DNA from: G965212025 sp965212025
Lineage (GTDB): Bacteria; Pseudomonadota; Gammaproteobacteria; Poriferisulfidales; Oxydemutatoraceae
Assembly: GCA_965212025.1 (NCBI GenBank)
Contig: OZ243039.1
Coordinates: 682,001-746,000, forward strand
Length of the DNA: 64,000 nt
Reading direction: 5' to 3'
The notes beneath the pieces are model-generated. The model was not told the DNA's origin. It made no database searches and saw nothing but the letters and a program-made list of their open reading frames with translations. Below, piece after piece: positions 25,760-33,935 of the stretch (its first letter is position 1; each line of letters begins with the position of its first letter). Position numbers and translations under genes: made by a program.

Positions 25760-27909
25760 GAGATCCGTGTGCCCGGCTGAGCGCCGCTGTCAATACCGAG
25801 CAGGAAGACCTCATCGGCTCCTGCGGCCAAAACCATTCCTTTGGAAACCCCGAAACGCATTTTTTTCGGCTCCAGATTGGCAAGATATACCACCAGCCTG
25901 CCTTCAAGCTCCGTCACACTGTAGTGTTTTTTGATGCCGCTGAACACGGTCTCGGGCTCGCTTTCTCCCACGTCAAGCGTGAGCCTGAGAAGTCGGTCGG
26001 CTCCCGGCACTTCCTTGGCACGAAGCACTTTGGCGACACGCATATCCAGTTTGGCGAAATCACCTATCGCAACGGTTTTCCGGTCTTCAGACGCTTTCTC
26101 TTCGGGCATATTGCCTTTCTCCTCAACTGCAGATTCTGCCAGCATGGCCGCAATGGTTTTTTTCTCGATCCTGCCCATCAAAGGTACGAATTTGCCGGCC
26201 TGGTATCTGCCTGCCATTGAGCGGATTGAACCGGTCAAGGCAAAGCGCATTTGCAAATACTTTTCCGCCCGTTCACAGAGCTTCGGTAAAACCGGGTGCA
26301 GCAGCACCATCAGGAAAGCAAAAAGCACCAAGGCATGACCACAAACGTATTGCCAAAGGTTTTTGTAGGGGCGCAACGCTTCTGCCTCGATTTCTCCCGG
26401 AGTCTGCGGCTGCCCCGACCAGCGCCATGGTTTCCAGGCATCGAGCCAGCGGTTGATCTGATCGGCAAAGCCCATAATGTCACGCATCGCCCGTGAGTAC
26501 TCCAGAGATTCGTATGCTGCGAGCACCGACTCACGCAGATGCTCCATTTCTGCAATAAAACCCCCTTCGCCGTGTCTAATCCCGGGGGGCAAGGCGTCGG
26601 CACCAGACGCAGAGGCAAAACAGAGATCGTGCAGCCGTTTATGCGTGGACTGCTGATACTCAAAAACAACCTCGTCATCGCAACGTTCGGCCACATAGCG
26701 CGCACAGCGGCTGGCAATATTTACCAGCTTGCCGATCAGGTCGCTGTTCACGCGCTTCAAAAAGTCATCAAGGTTCAGGTCAATGTCGCCAACGCCATTA
26801 TTGATTTTGCAGGCGTAGTAATAGCGCAAATACTCAGCGTCTTTTACGTGCCGAAGGTAGCTCCGGGCGGTAATGAAGGTTCCCCGGGATTTGGACATCT
26901 TTTCCCCGTTCACGGTCAGGAAGCCATGGCAATGAATGGCGCTCGGCGTCCGGAATCCGGAACCCATCAGCGTGGCGGGCCAAAACAGCGTGTGGAAATA
27001 GGCGATGTCCTTGCCAATGAAGTGATGCAGCTCCGTGTCGTTTTGCTCACCGGCTTCCCAGTAGTCCGAAAAAGCCGGCCCGTCTTCGCCGCTTCGGGCA
27101 GCACAAAAAGCCTGAAAAGCCGCCATGTAGCCAATCGGAGCATCCAGCCAGACATAAAAGTACTTGCCCACCTGCCCGGGAATCTCAAAACCGAAATAAG
27201 GGGCGTCGCGTGATATATCCCAGTCTTTCAGCCCGTCTTCAAACCATTCTTTCAGCTTGTTGCGAACGGGGTCTTGCACGTCGGCCTGTAGCAGCCATGC
27301 GCGCAACCGTTCGGTGAAGTCGCCCAGGCGAAAAAACAGGTGCGTGGATTTTCTGTACTCGGGCGGCAGACCGCTGAGAACCGAACGCGGGGATTTCAGT
27401 TCTTTGGTATCGTAAGTTGCCCCGCAGCCTTCGCAGGAATCGCCGTATTGATCGGGATTGTCACAAAACGGACAGGTACCGCGAACATAGCGGTCGGGAA
27501 GAAACATTTGCGCTTTTTCGTCGTAAGCCTGAGTAATTTCCCGGGAAATAATGTGACCGGACTCATGGAGCTTTTGGTAAATATCCGTGGAAATTTTTCG
27601 ATTTTCTTCCGAGTGGGTGGAGTGATAATGGTCAAAGGAAATGTGGAAATCGGCGAAATCCACCTGATGTTCCGTGCTATACTTCGCGACTAGGGATTCC
27701 GGGGGAATTTTTGCCTCCCGAGCCTTGAGCATGATCGGTGTGCCGTGCGCGTCATCTGCGCAAACGTAAAAGCAAGTGTTGCCTGAAAGTCGCTGTAAAC
27801 GTACCCAAATGTCGGTTTGTATATACTCAAGCATGTGCCCCAGATGCAATGACCCGTTCGCATAAGGCAAAGCGCTTGTGACCAGGATTTTTCTTGGGGG
27901 GGTTCTCAT
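25756..27909 (-). CDS. metG: methionyl-tRNA synthetase
   Basis: A full-length 717-residue class I synthetase: ALPYANGSLHLGHMLEYIQ (HIGH-type motif HLGH), the zinc knuckle CPFCDNPDQYGDSCEGC, the KMSKS loop in GEKMSKSRGTF, an anticodon-binding helical domain and a C-terminal EMAP-like tRNA-binding domain (KLDMRVAKVLRAKEVPGAD). It charges initiator and elongator tRNA-Met. It is divergent from apbC across 171 bp, a widely conserved pair, and is coupled to rsxB at its stop. Confidence 0.98.
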   Translation of the reverse strand: MRTPPRKILVTSALPYANGSLHLGHMLEYIQTDIWVRLQRLSGNTCFYVCADDAHGTPIMLKAREAKIPPESLVAKYSTEHQVDFADFHISFDHYHSTHSEENRKISTDIYQKLHESGHIISREITQAYDEKAQMFLPDRYVRGTCPFCDNPDQYGDSCEGCGATYDTKELKSPRSVLSGLPPEYRKSTHLFFRLGDFTERLRAWLLQADVQDPVRNKLKEWFEDGLKDWDISRDAPYFGFEIPGQVGKYFYVWLDAPIGYMAAFQAFCAARSGEDGPAFSDYWEAGEQNDTELHHFIGKDIAYFHTLFWPATLMGSGFRTPSAIHCHGFLTVNGEKMSKSRGTFITARSYLRHVKDAEYLRYYYACKINNGVGDIDLNLDDFLKRVNSDLIGKLVNIASRCARYVAERCDDEVVFEYQQSTHKRLHDLCFASASGADALPPGIRHGEGGFIAEMEHLRESVLAAYESLEYSRAMRDIMGFADQINRWLDAWKPWRWSGQPQTPGEIEAEALRPYKNLWQYVCGHALVLFAFLMVLLHPVLPKLCERAEKYLQMRFALTGSIRSMAGRYQAGKFVPLMGRIEKKTIAAMLAESAVEEKGNMPEEKASEDRKTVAIGDFAKLDMRVAKVLRAKEVPGADRLLRLTLDVGESEPETVFSGIKKHYSVTELEGRLVVYLANLEPKKMRFGVSKGMVLAAGADEVFLLGIDSGAQPGTRIS

Positions 27910-28081
27910 TATGGGGACTGATACTGGCGGGCAACACCCTGATTGTAATATGAAAGTCCGGCGGATACCGGCGGCAGAAAACAGATAAATTCATAGTGTT
28001 CTGTATCTCCTACAGCAGATTTGGCTTCCTGGCAGTTGACCTGTTGCCTGCCTCGTCCGACTGACACGTTTTCACGCCGTC

Positions 28082-29173
28082 ATGGGCACAGAGAAAATTA
28101 AAGCCATTGAGCAAGTGCTGAAATCTGTCCATGACCCACATACCGGAAAAGACCTTGTTTCCGACGGGGCTGTGCGGAAAATCGATTGCGCAGACGGCAC
28201 CTGTAACATCGACATTGTGCTGGGCTACCCTGCCTATTCCTGCCGCGGGAGTTTCACGGCAATGATCCGAGAGGCGATACAGGCATCCGGTCACGCCCGT
28301 GAAGTGGAAGTCTCCCTGAATTGGGACATTCAGTCACACACGGTGCAAAAGAACCTGAAGCCTTTGAAATCCATTAAAAATATTATTGCGGTCGCTTCCG
28401 GCAAAGGCGGAGTAGGCAAATCAACCACTGCAATAAATCTGGCGCTGGGTCTGTCGGCTGAAGGCGCGAATGTGGGAATCCTGGATGCTGATATTTACGG
28501 GCCCAGTCAGCCAACCATGTTGGGTCTGAAAGCGCAACCAGACACCAAAGATGGTAAAACCTTGGAGCCACTGGAGAACCATGGTATCCAGGCGATGTCA
28601 ATCGGCTTTCTCATTGACGAAGCCACACCAATGATCTGGCGCGGCCCGATGGTCACCCAGGCACTGGAACAGCTTTTAAGCGACACCAACTGGCGAGACC
28701 TGGATTATCTGGTGATTGATTTGCCGCCCGGTACCGGCGATGTGCAATTGACGCTTGCGCAAAAAATACCCGTCAGCGGGGCGGTCATTGTGACCACGCC
28801 GCAAAACATTGCTTTACTGGATGCCCGCAGGGGAGCCAAAATGTTTGAAAAAGTCGACGTTCCGATACTGGGGATCGTAGAGAACATGAGCACTCACGTC
28901 TGTAGCAAATGCCATCATGAGGAGCCCATATTCGGTGGCGGGGGGGGGGCGGTGCTGGCCGAAGAATACGGGATGCAGCTTCTGGGATGCTTGCCGCTTG
29001 ACATCAGCATTCGAGAACAAACAGACAGTGGCCGTCCCCCGGTCATTGCCGAGCCTGATGGAAAAATTGCTGCGATCTACAAAGAAATTGCCAGAAAGGT
29101 AGCAGCACAGCTGGCTGGCAGGCGTAAAGACTACTCAGCCAAATTCCCCAAAATCGTGATTGAAAGCACTTGA
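28082..29173 (+). CDS. apbC: Mrp/ApbC Fe-S cluster carrier ATPase
   Basis: A 363-residue protein with an N-terminal MIP18-like domain (about residues 1-90) and a deviant-Walker P-loop ATPase domain (IAVASGKGGVGKSTTAINLA, GILDADIYGPSQPTM), plus the CxxC cluster motif in HVCSKCHHEEPIFG. It transfers Fe-S clusters to apo-proteins, complementing the isc genes at 1-6 kb. It is divergent from metG and followed by dcd after 49 bp. The poly-glycine FGGGGGAVLA is encoded by a run of ten G. Confidence 0.95.
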   Translation: MGTEKIKAIEQVLKSVHDPHTGKDLVSDGAVRKIDCADGTCNIDIVLGYPAYSCRGSFTAMIREAIQASGHAREVEVSLNWDIQSHTVQKNLKPLKSIKNIIAVASGKGGVGKSTTAINLALGLSAEGANVGILDADIYGPSQPTMLGLKAQPDTKDGKTLEPLENHGIQAMSIGFLIDEATPMIWRGPMVTQALEQLLSDTNWRDLDYLVIDLPPGTGDVQLTLAQKIPVSGAVIVTTPQNIALLDARRGAKMFEKVDVPILGIVENMSTHVCSKCHHEEPIFGGGGGAVLAEEYGMQLLGCLPLDISIREQTDSGRPPVIAEPDGKIAAIYKEIARKVAAQLAGRRKDYSAKFPKIVIEST

Positions 29174-29222
29174 GCGCACGCTTGGGAGTGCTGCCACTTC
29201 AACTTGAACCGGAGACTTTCGT

Positions 29223-29789
29223 GTGTCAATAAAACCAGATCGCTGGATACAGAGAATGGCGCGAGAGCACCGCATGATCGAGCCTTTCACCGCTTCCCAA
29301 GTCCGAAATGAAGCGGAAACAAAAGTCGTTTCCTACGGATCATCAAGTTACGGCTATGATGTCCGGTGCAGCGAAGAGTACAAGGTTTTTACCAACATCA
29401 GTTCTACGATCGTAGATCCAAAAAAATTTGATGAACGCAGCTTTGTCAACGTGACAGGAAAAGTGTGCATAATCCCACCCAACTCCTTTGCTCTGGCCAG
29501 CACAGTCGAGTTCTTTCGCATACCTCGGAATGTTCTGGCTTTGTGCGTTGGAAAGTCAACTTATGCGAGGTGTGGCATAATCGTCAACGTGACCCCACTT
29601 GAGCCTGAATGGGAGGGTAACATCACCTTGGAATTTTCAAACACGACCCCTCTGCCAGCGAAAATTTATTCTGGAGAGGGAGCAGCACAAGTATTATTTC
29701 TGGCAAGCGATGAGGTTTGCGAGGTCTCATACGCAGACCGCAATGGAAAATACCAGCGACAATCGGGAGTGGCTCTGCCGCGCCTGTAG
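29223..29789 (+). CDS. dcd: dCTP deaminase
   Basis: This 188-residue trimeric deaminase has SYGSSSYGYDVRC, GKSTYARCGIIVNVTPLEPE and the catalytic glutamate region EGNITLEFSNTTPLP. It converts dCTP to dUTP as a source of dUMP for thymidylate. The start is GTG (SIKPDRWIQRM). The apbC-dcd order next to metG is known from other proteobacteria. Length and motifs are normal. Confidence 0.97.
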   Translation: MSIKPDRWIQRMAREHRMIEPFTASQVRNEAETKVVSYGSSSYGYDVRCSEEYKVFTNISSTIVDPKKFDERSFVNVTGKVCIIPPNSFALASTVEFFRIPRNVLALCVGKSTYARCGIIVNVTPLEPEWEGNITLEFSNTTPLPAKIYSGEGAAQVLFLASDEVCEVSYADRNGKYQRQSGVALPRL

Positions 29790-29839
29790 TTTGGTGAAAG
29801 AGGGCAAATAACTTTGAACATGGAAGGAGGAACAACGCT

Positions 29840-30178
29840 ATGCGACTAGTGGTTGCAATCATTCAGCGTCATAAGCTGGATGAAGTAAAAAGAGCCTTGG
29901 CGAAAGCCGGCATTCGGGGCATGACCGTTACTGATGTCAAAGGCTTCGGCCTGCAGGGAGGAAGAACGGAACACTATCGGGGAACGACTTATGTTGTCGA
30001 TTTGTTGCCCAAGACGAAGATTGAAATTGCGACTCCGGCGGCGCAGGTGGAGTCGGTCATCAAAACGATCGTACAGGCCACAAGAACCGGAAATATCGGC
30101 GATGGCAAAATTTTCGTCTTGCCACTTGAACAAATAATACGTATACGCACTGGCGAGAGCGGACACGACGGTGTTTAG
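29840..30178 (+). CDS. glnK: PII nitrogen regulatory protein GlnK
   Basis: A 112-residue PII protein with the T-loop and uridylylation site Tyr51 (EHYRGTTYVVDLLPK), the B-loop TGNIGDGKIFV and the C-terminal RIRTGE. It senses 2-oxoglutarate, ATP and ADP and blocks AmtB when nitrogen is plentiful. GGAGGA lies 7 nt before the ATG. It overlaps the longest amtB frame and is directly followed by amtB, so GlnK is the likelier name than GlnB. I saw no sigma54 site in the short gap after dcd. Confidence 0.95.
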   Translation: MRLVVAIIQRHKLDEVKRALAKAGIRGMTVTDVKGFGLQGGRTEHYRGTTYVVDLLPKTKIEIATPAAQVESVIKTIVQATRTGNIGDGKIFVLPLEQIIRIRTGESGHDGV

Positions 30179-30206
30179 CCTCCTCTTTCCCCACAAGGTA
30201 ACTTTC

Positions 30207-31484
30207 ATGAGAAATATTTTTACAGTTTTGCTGCTGGCAGTTCCTGCCTTGGCTCAAGCCCAAGAAGCTGACAGCGGTGATACCGCTTGGTTGCTGACAT
30301 CCACTGCTCTGGTTTTGTTCATGACCATCCCCGGTTTGTCACTCTTTTACGCAGGGCTGGTCAGAACCAAGAACGTGCTGTCGATTTTAATGCAGTGCTT
30401 CACGATCACTTGCGTTACAACGCTACTCTGGTTTGCAGTCGGCTATAGCCTCACTTTTACGGATGGAGGCGAGCTGAACGGTTTCATCGGTGGATTCAGC
30501 AAAATATTTTTAGCTGGTGTACATCACGGAAGCCTTTTCGGCACGGTTCCGGAAAGCCTTTTCATCATCTTCCAGATGACTTTCGCCATCATCACACCTG
30601 CCTTGGTAATCGGTGCTTTTGCAGAAAGAATGCGCTTTCCAGCCGTCCTGCTGTTCACAATCCTATGGTCCTTGCTGGTTTATTTCCCGTTGGCACACCA
30701 AGTCTGGGGTGGCGGTTGGCTCGCTGAAATGGGCTTCATGGATTTTGCCGGTGGCTCTGTGGTTCACATGACTGCCGGAGTCGGTGCAATCGTCACGGCT
30801 CTGTTTTTGGGACCCCGCAGAGGTTTCGGAAAATTGAACATGGCACCGCACAACATGGTCATCACCATGGCCGGAGCCGGCATTCTTTGGGTCGGCTGGT
30901 TCGGCTTTAACGGCGGTAGCGCCATTGCCGCAAACACCAGTGCCGGCATGGCGATATTGGTCACCCACATTAGCGCGGCAACAGCATCCATTTCCTGGAT
31001 GCTTATGGATTGGTGGCGCTTCGGCAAGCCAAGCGCATTGGGCATCGTGACCGGGATGGTGGCCGGGCTTGGTAGCATCACGCCCGCTTCCGGCTTCGTG
31101 GGACCGATCGGGGCACTTTTCATTGGCTTAATCGCCGGTATTGTCTGCTTCACGGCAACCAATTTCCTTAAAGAAAAGCTGAAAATCGACGATTCTCTGG
31201 ACGTATTTCCCGTACACGGGGTGGGGGGGATGCTGGGCTTGCTTTTACTGGCGGTCTTCACTGCCACAGAGTGGGGAGGCGTAGGTTTTCCCGAAGGCGG
31301 AGGGATCGGCGGACAGTTCGGCATCCAGTTGATTGGAGTCTTGGCGGTGCTGCTGTGGACCATTGCGGGAACCTGGATCACGCTTGTCGCTGTGAAAACC
31401 ATCACACCGCTACGCGCAAGTGAATCGGAAGAAGTGGAAGGATTGGACACCACGCAACACAACGAGTCCGGATACCAGTATTAG
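30207..31484 (+). CDS. amtB: ammonium transporter AmtB
   Basis: A 425-residue protein with a signal peptide (MRNIFTVLLLAVPALAQAQ), about eleven membrane segments and the twin pore histidines in GGSVVHMTAGVGA and FPVHGVGGMLG. It conducts ammonium across the inner membrane and is gated by GlnK, encoded just upstream. I start at the ATG at 30207, which has AAGG at 8-nt spacing, rather than at 30171 inside glnK. The polar C-terminal tail (ASESEEVEGLD) is the usual GlnK-responsive region. Confidence 0.96.
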   Translation: MRNIFTVLLLAVPALAQAQEADSGDTAWLLTSTALVLFMTIPGLSLFYAGLVRTKNVLSILMQCFTITCVTTLLWFAVGYSLTFTDGGELNGFIGGFSKIFLAGVHHGSLFGTVPESLFIIFQMTFAIITPALVIGAFAERMRFPAVLLFTILWSLLVYFPLAHQVWGGGWLAEMGFMDFAGGSVVHMTAGVGAIVTALFLGPRRGFGKLNMAPHNMVITMAGAGILWVGWFGFNGGSAIAANTSAGMAILVTHISAATASISWMLMDWWRFGKPSALGIVTGMVAGLGSITPASGFVGPIGALFIGLIAGIVCFTATNFLKEKLKIDDSLDVFPVHGVGGMLGLLLLAVFTATEWGGVGFPEGGGIGGQFGIQLIGVLAVLLWTIAGTWITLVAVKTITPLRASESEEVEGLDTTQHNESGYQY

Positions 31485-31811
31485 GAAACGATCTCGCCAA
31501 ACACAGCCTTCAGCTGCCACCCCTGAAAGAGGGTGGCATCATTTCGCGTCCGAGCCACAGGTTCTGCCCGCCAACACGAAACAGTGCCTGGCTCCCTGCT
31601 TTGCACCAGGAAGCCAAAAACTTTCATGGTCTGGGATCATGACCAACGGGATGCGGGGTCGGGGGAGGAAATTTCTTCGCCAATGCGGATTCCCCTGGCA
31701 CTGCTGACCACTGCCGCGCTTCCCGGAAATCTTCAGGTCTGGCTTTTCTGGCTTTGTGACCCTTGGTGAGGTCATAAGCCAAGATTGCGGCTGCCAACCT
31801 GAGAGCTGCGG
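31485..31811. other. spacer between convergent amtB and FAH gene, with a GC-rich hairpin
   Basis: Contains the hairpin GCCACCC/GGGTGGC (31516-31522 and 31531-31537, 8-nt loop) 32 nt after the amtB stop. It could be an amtB terminator but lacks a T-run. Nothing else is supported in the remaining 270 bp. Confidence 0.45.
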
Positions 31812-32726
31812 CTATTCTGTTTTTTTGCAGTCGTGGTGGGAACTGTGAACTACGTGATTCCTCAGTGTCCCCAATTTTTCAATTTTGCACTCCACCACGT
31901 CCCCGGGTCGCAAGTACTCTGGAGGAGTCCTGGTATAACCGACACCGGCCGGGGTTCCGGTTGCAATGATATCCCCGGCCTCCACTGCCGGACTTTTTGA
32001 CAGCACAGAGATGACAGTCGCCACGCTGAATAGCTGAGAGCCGGTATTCGCAAATTGCTTGAGTTGCCCGTTCACGCTCGAAGAAATATCCAAATTCTGG
32101 GGGTCAGAAATTTCATCCTGGCTGACAATACATGGTCCCATAGGACATGCGTTCGGAAGACTTTTCCCCAGGTAGAACTGGCGATGGCGTTTTTGCAGAT
32201 CGCGGGCGCTGATGTCGTTAATGATCGTGTAACCAAAAACGTGGTCGAGTGCTTTTTCGGGAGTTACTTTGTGGCCAGGCACACCGATGATGACCCCAAG
32301 CTCCACCTCCCAGTCCATTTTGAGGGAAATATCCGGATCACAGGGAATCTCGTCTTCCGGACCGCAAACACAGCTGGCAGCTTTGCTGAACATGATGGGT
32401 GCAGATAGCGGGTCTTGCTTCAGGGCAGTCCCTGCTGTTTCAGTAATGTGGTCACGGTAGTTCCAGCCCATGCAGACAATGTTTTTTCGCGGTCGGGGGA
32501 TTGGAGGCAAGAGGCGTACTTTTGCAAGCGGCAAGCGGGTTTCATCATCCGCATGATCCAGAAAGTTCCGGAGCTCGTCCAGCCCCCTTTCTCCCGAGCA
32601 AATCAAGCTCAACATATCCGGGTAACGCGCCTGCCAGCGGTCACTTAAAGCAGGCAAACGAACAAAATCCACGTCCAGTACTCCGATGTGGATTTCCCCG
32701 GCAAGGCGGCAACTAATCAATTTCAT
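31812..32726 (-). CDS. fumarylacetoacetate hydrolase (FAH) family protein
   Basis: A 304-residue FAH-fold protein: CMGWNYRDHITETAG, the metal-binding glutamate pair in DWEVELGVIIG, YTIINDISARDLQKRH (Asp ligand), and GDIIATGTPAGVGYTRTPP. The family contains acylpyruvases, hydratases and oxaloacetate decarboxylases that cut or hydrate 2-oxo or beta-diketo acids using Mg2+. The exact substrate cannot be read from the sequence. It stands alone between convergent amtB and the divergent RND operon. Confidence 0.9.
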   Translation of the reverse strand: MKLISCRLAGEIHIGVLDVDFVRLPALSDRWQARYPDMLSLICSGERGLDELRNFLDHADDETRLPLAKVRLLPPIPRPRKNIVCMGWNYRDHITETAGTALKQDPLSAPIMFSKAASCVCGPEDEIPCDPDISLKMDWEVELGVIIGVPGHKVTPEKALDHVFGYTIINDISARDLQKRHRQFYLGKSLPNACPMGPCIVSQDEISDPQNLDISSSVNGQLKQFANTGSQLFSVATVISVLSKSPAVEAGDIIATGTPAGVGYTRTPPEYLRPGDVVECKIEKLGTLRNHVVHSSHHDCKKTE

Positions 32727-32873
32727 AGGCGGAATCTCATGCTCGTATCACCCGTGCCCCGTAATGAAGCCATGGCTTGCCACCCTTCAGTGGCAGACAT
32801 TGTTTGCCATAAGTTTTGAGTAATCCGGGATATTATAAGACGGTATGTCAAGCCCCCCTGACTTCTCAAAATT

Positions 32874-33935
32874 GTGCTGCTGGCCCAACCCCTTCTCGTA
32901 ACCTTGTTCCTGGTGCTTGTGTACACCACAAACTCTCAGGCTCAACCCCAAAATTCTTCATTTCCGACTGTCGTAGTCAGCAAAGTCACTGAAGCCTATT
33001 TGCGTAAAACCTTGTGGTTCAACGCGACTGTCGTCAGCCAGAATGACGCGATCCTGTCTTCCGAAAGTGACGCGCGAATATTGGCAATCGCAGAGGTCGG
33101 AGATCGCTTTGTCGCAGGACAAACCGTAGCGACACTTCATGACCCCCTGCTTCAGCCCGATCTAAAAGAACATCGCGCCACCGTTGCCAGCCAGCAATAT
33201 CGTATTGATTTCCTGAAAAATGAAACGGGGCGCTTGCGGAAACTGGCGAAGCAAAACAATGCCTCAATCAACAGGCTGGAAGAAGTGCAAGCCGATCTCG
33301 GCTCCTCTGTCAGTATGAAAGAGGCAGCCCAGGCTCGTGTTTTGCGAGCGCTGGAAGTCATACATCAACTGACAATCGTCGCGCCCTTTTCCGGTATCGT
33401 GACAAACCGCATGGCAGAACTTGGCGAGTGGGTTAAAGCCGGTTCGCAACTGGTGGAGATCGTGGATCTGCAAAATCCGGAAATCCAGGCGTGGCTACCT
33501 TTTCACGTCCTGCCTTACGTTGCAGAAGGGGCTCATTTGGCAATCAAATGGCGAGAACAGCAACGTGCCGCCACGGTGCGTGCCATCATTCCGGTTGGCA
33601 CCGAAAAATCACGCCTCTTTGAAATCCGCGTGGATCCCGGAGCAGCTCCCGTACACATCGGTGAGTTGGTGCAGGTGGAAGTTCCGGTCGAACCCCCCCG
33701 GCAAGTACTCATCGTGTCAGAAGACGCATTGGTCATTCGCCATGACGGCATTACGGTGTTTGTTGTGGACGAAAACATGAAAGCCCGGCGAGTGGCGGTC
33801 ACCCCCGGCCTGTCGGACGGAAATGGCAACATTGAAGTAACAGGAGCCCTGCAAGCTGGAAACACAGTGGTGATTCGTGGTGGCGAAAGACTGCGTAGTG
33901 GCCTCCAGGTCAGCTTGCAAAAGGCAGCACCCTGA
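32874..33935 (+). CDS. RND efflux periplasmic adaptor (membrane fusion protein)
   Basis: A 353-residue HlyD/AcrA-type adaptor with an N-terminal signal segment (LLVTLFLVLVYTTNSQAQ), a biotinyl-lipoyl domain split by an alpha-helical hairpin (about residues 95-155), the IVAPFSGIVTNRMAELGEWVKAG lipoyl half, then beta-barrel and membrane-proximal domains. It should bridge the RND pump encoded next to an outer-membrane channel. The start is GTG. The stop overlaps the probable CTG start of the pump gene. No channel gene is nearby. Confidence 0.9.
   Translation: MLLAQPLLVTLFLVLVYTTNSQAQPQNSSFPTVVVSKVTEAYLRKTLWFNATVVSQNDAILSSESDARILAIAEVGDRFVAGQTVATLHDPLLQPDLKEHRATVASQQYRIDFLKNETGRLRKLAKQNNASINRLEEVQADLGSSVSMKEAAQARVLRALEVIHQLTIVAPFSGIVTNRMAELGEWVKAGSQLVEIVDLQNPEIQAWLPFHVLPYVAEGAHLAIKWREQQRAATVRAIIPVGTEKSRLFEIRVDPGAAPVHIGELVQVEVPVEPPRQVLIVSEDALVIRHDGITVFVVDENMKARRVAVTPGLSDGNGNIEVTGALQAGNTVVIRGGERLRSGLQVSLQKAAP

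Noticed and set aside
31516..31537. Classical intrinsic terminator after amtB
   Set aside because: The hairpin is good but no T-run follows, so it is noted within the spacer entry only.
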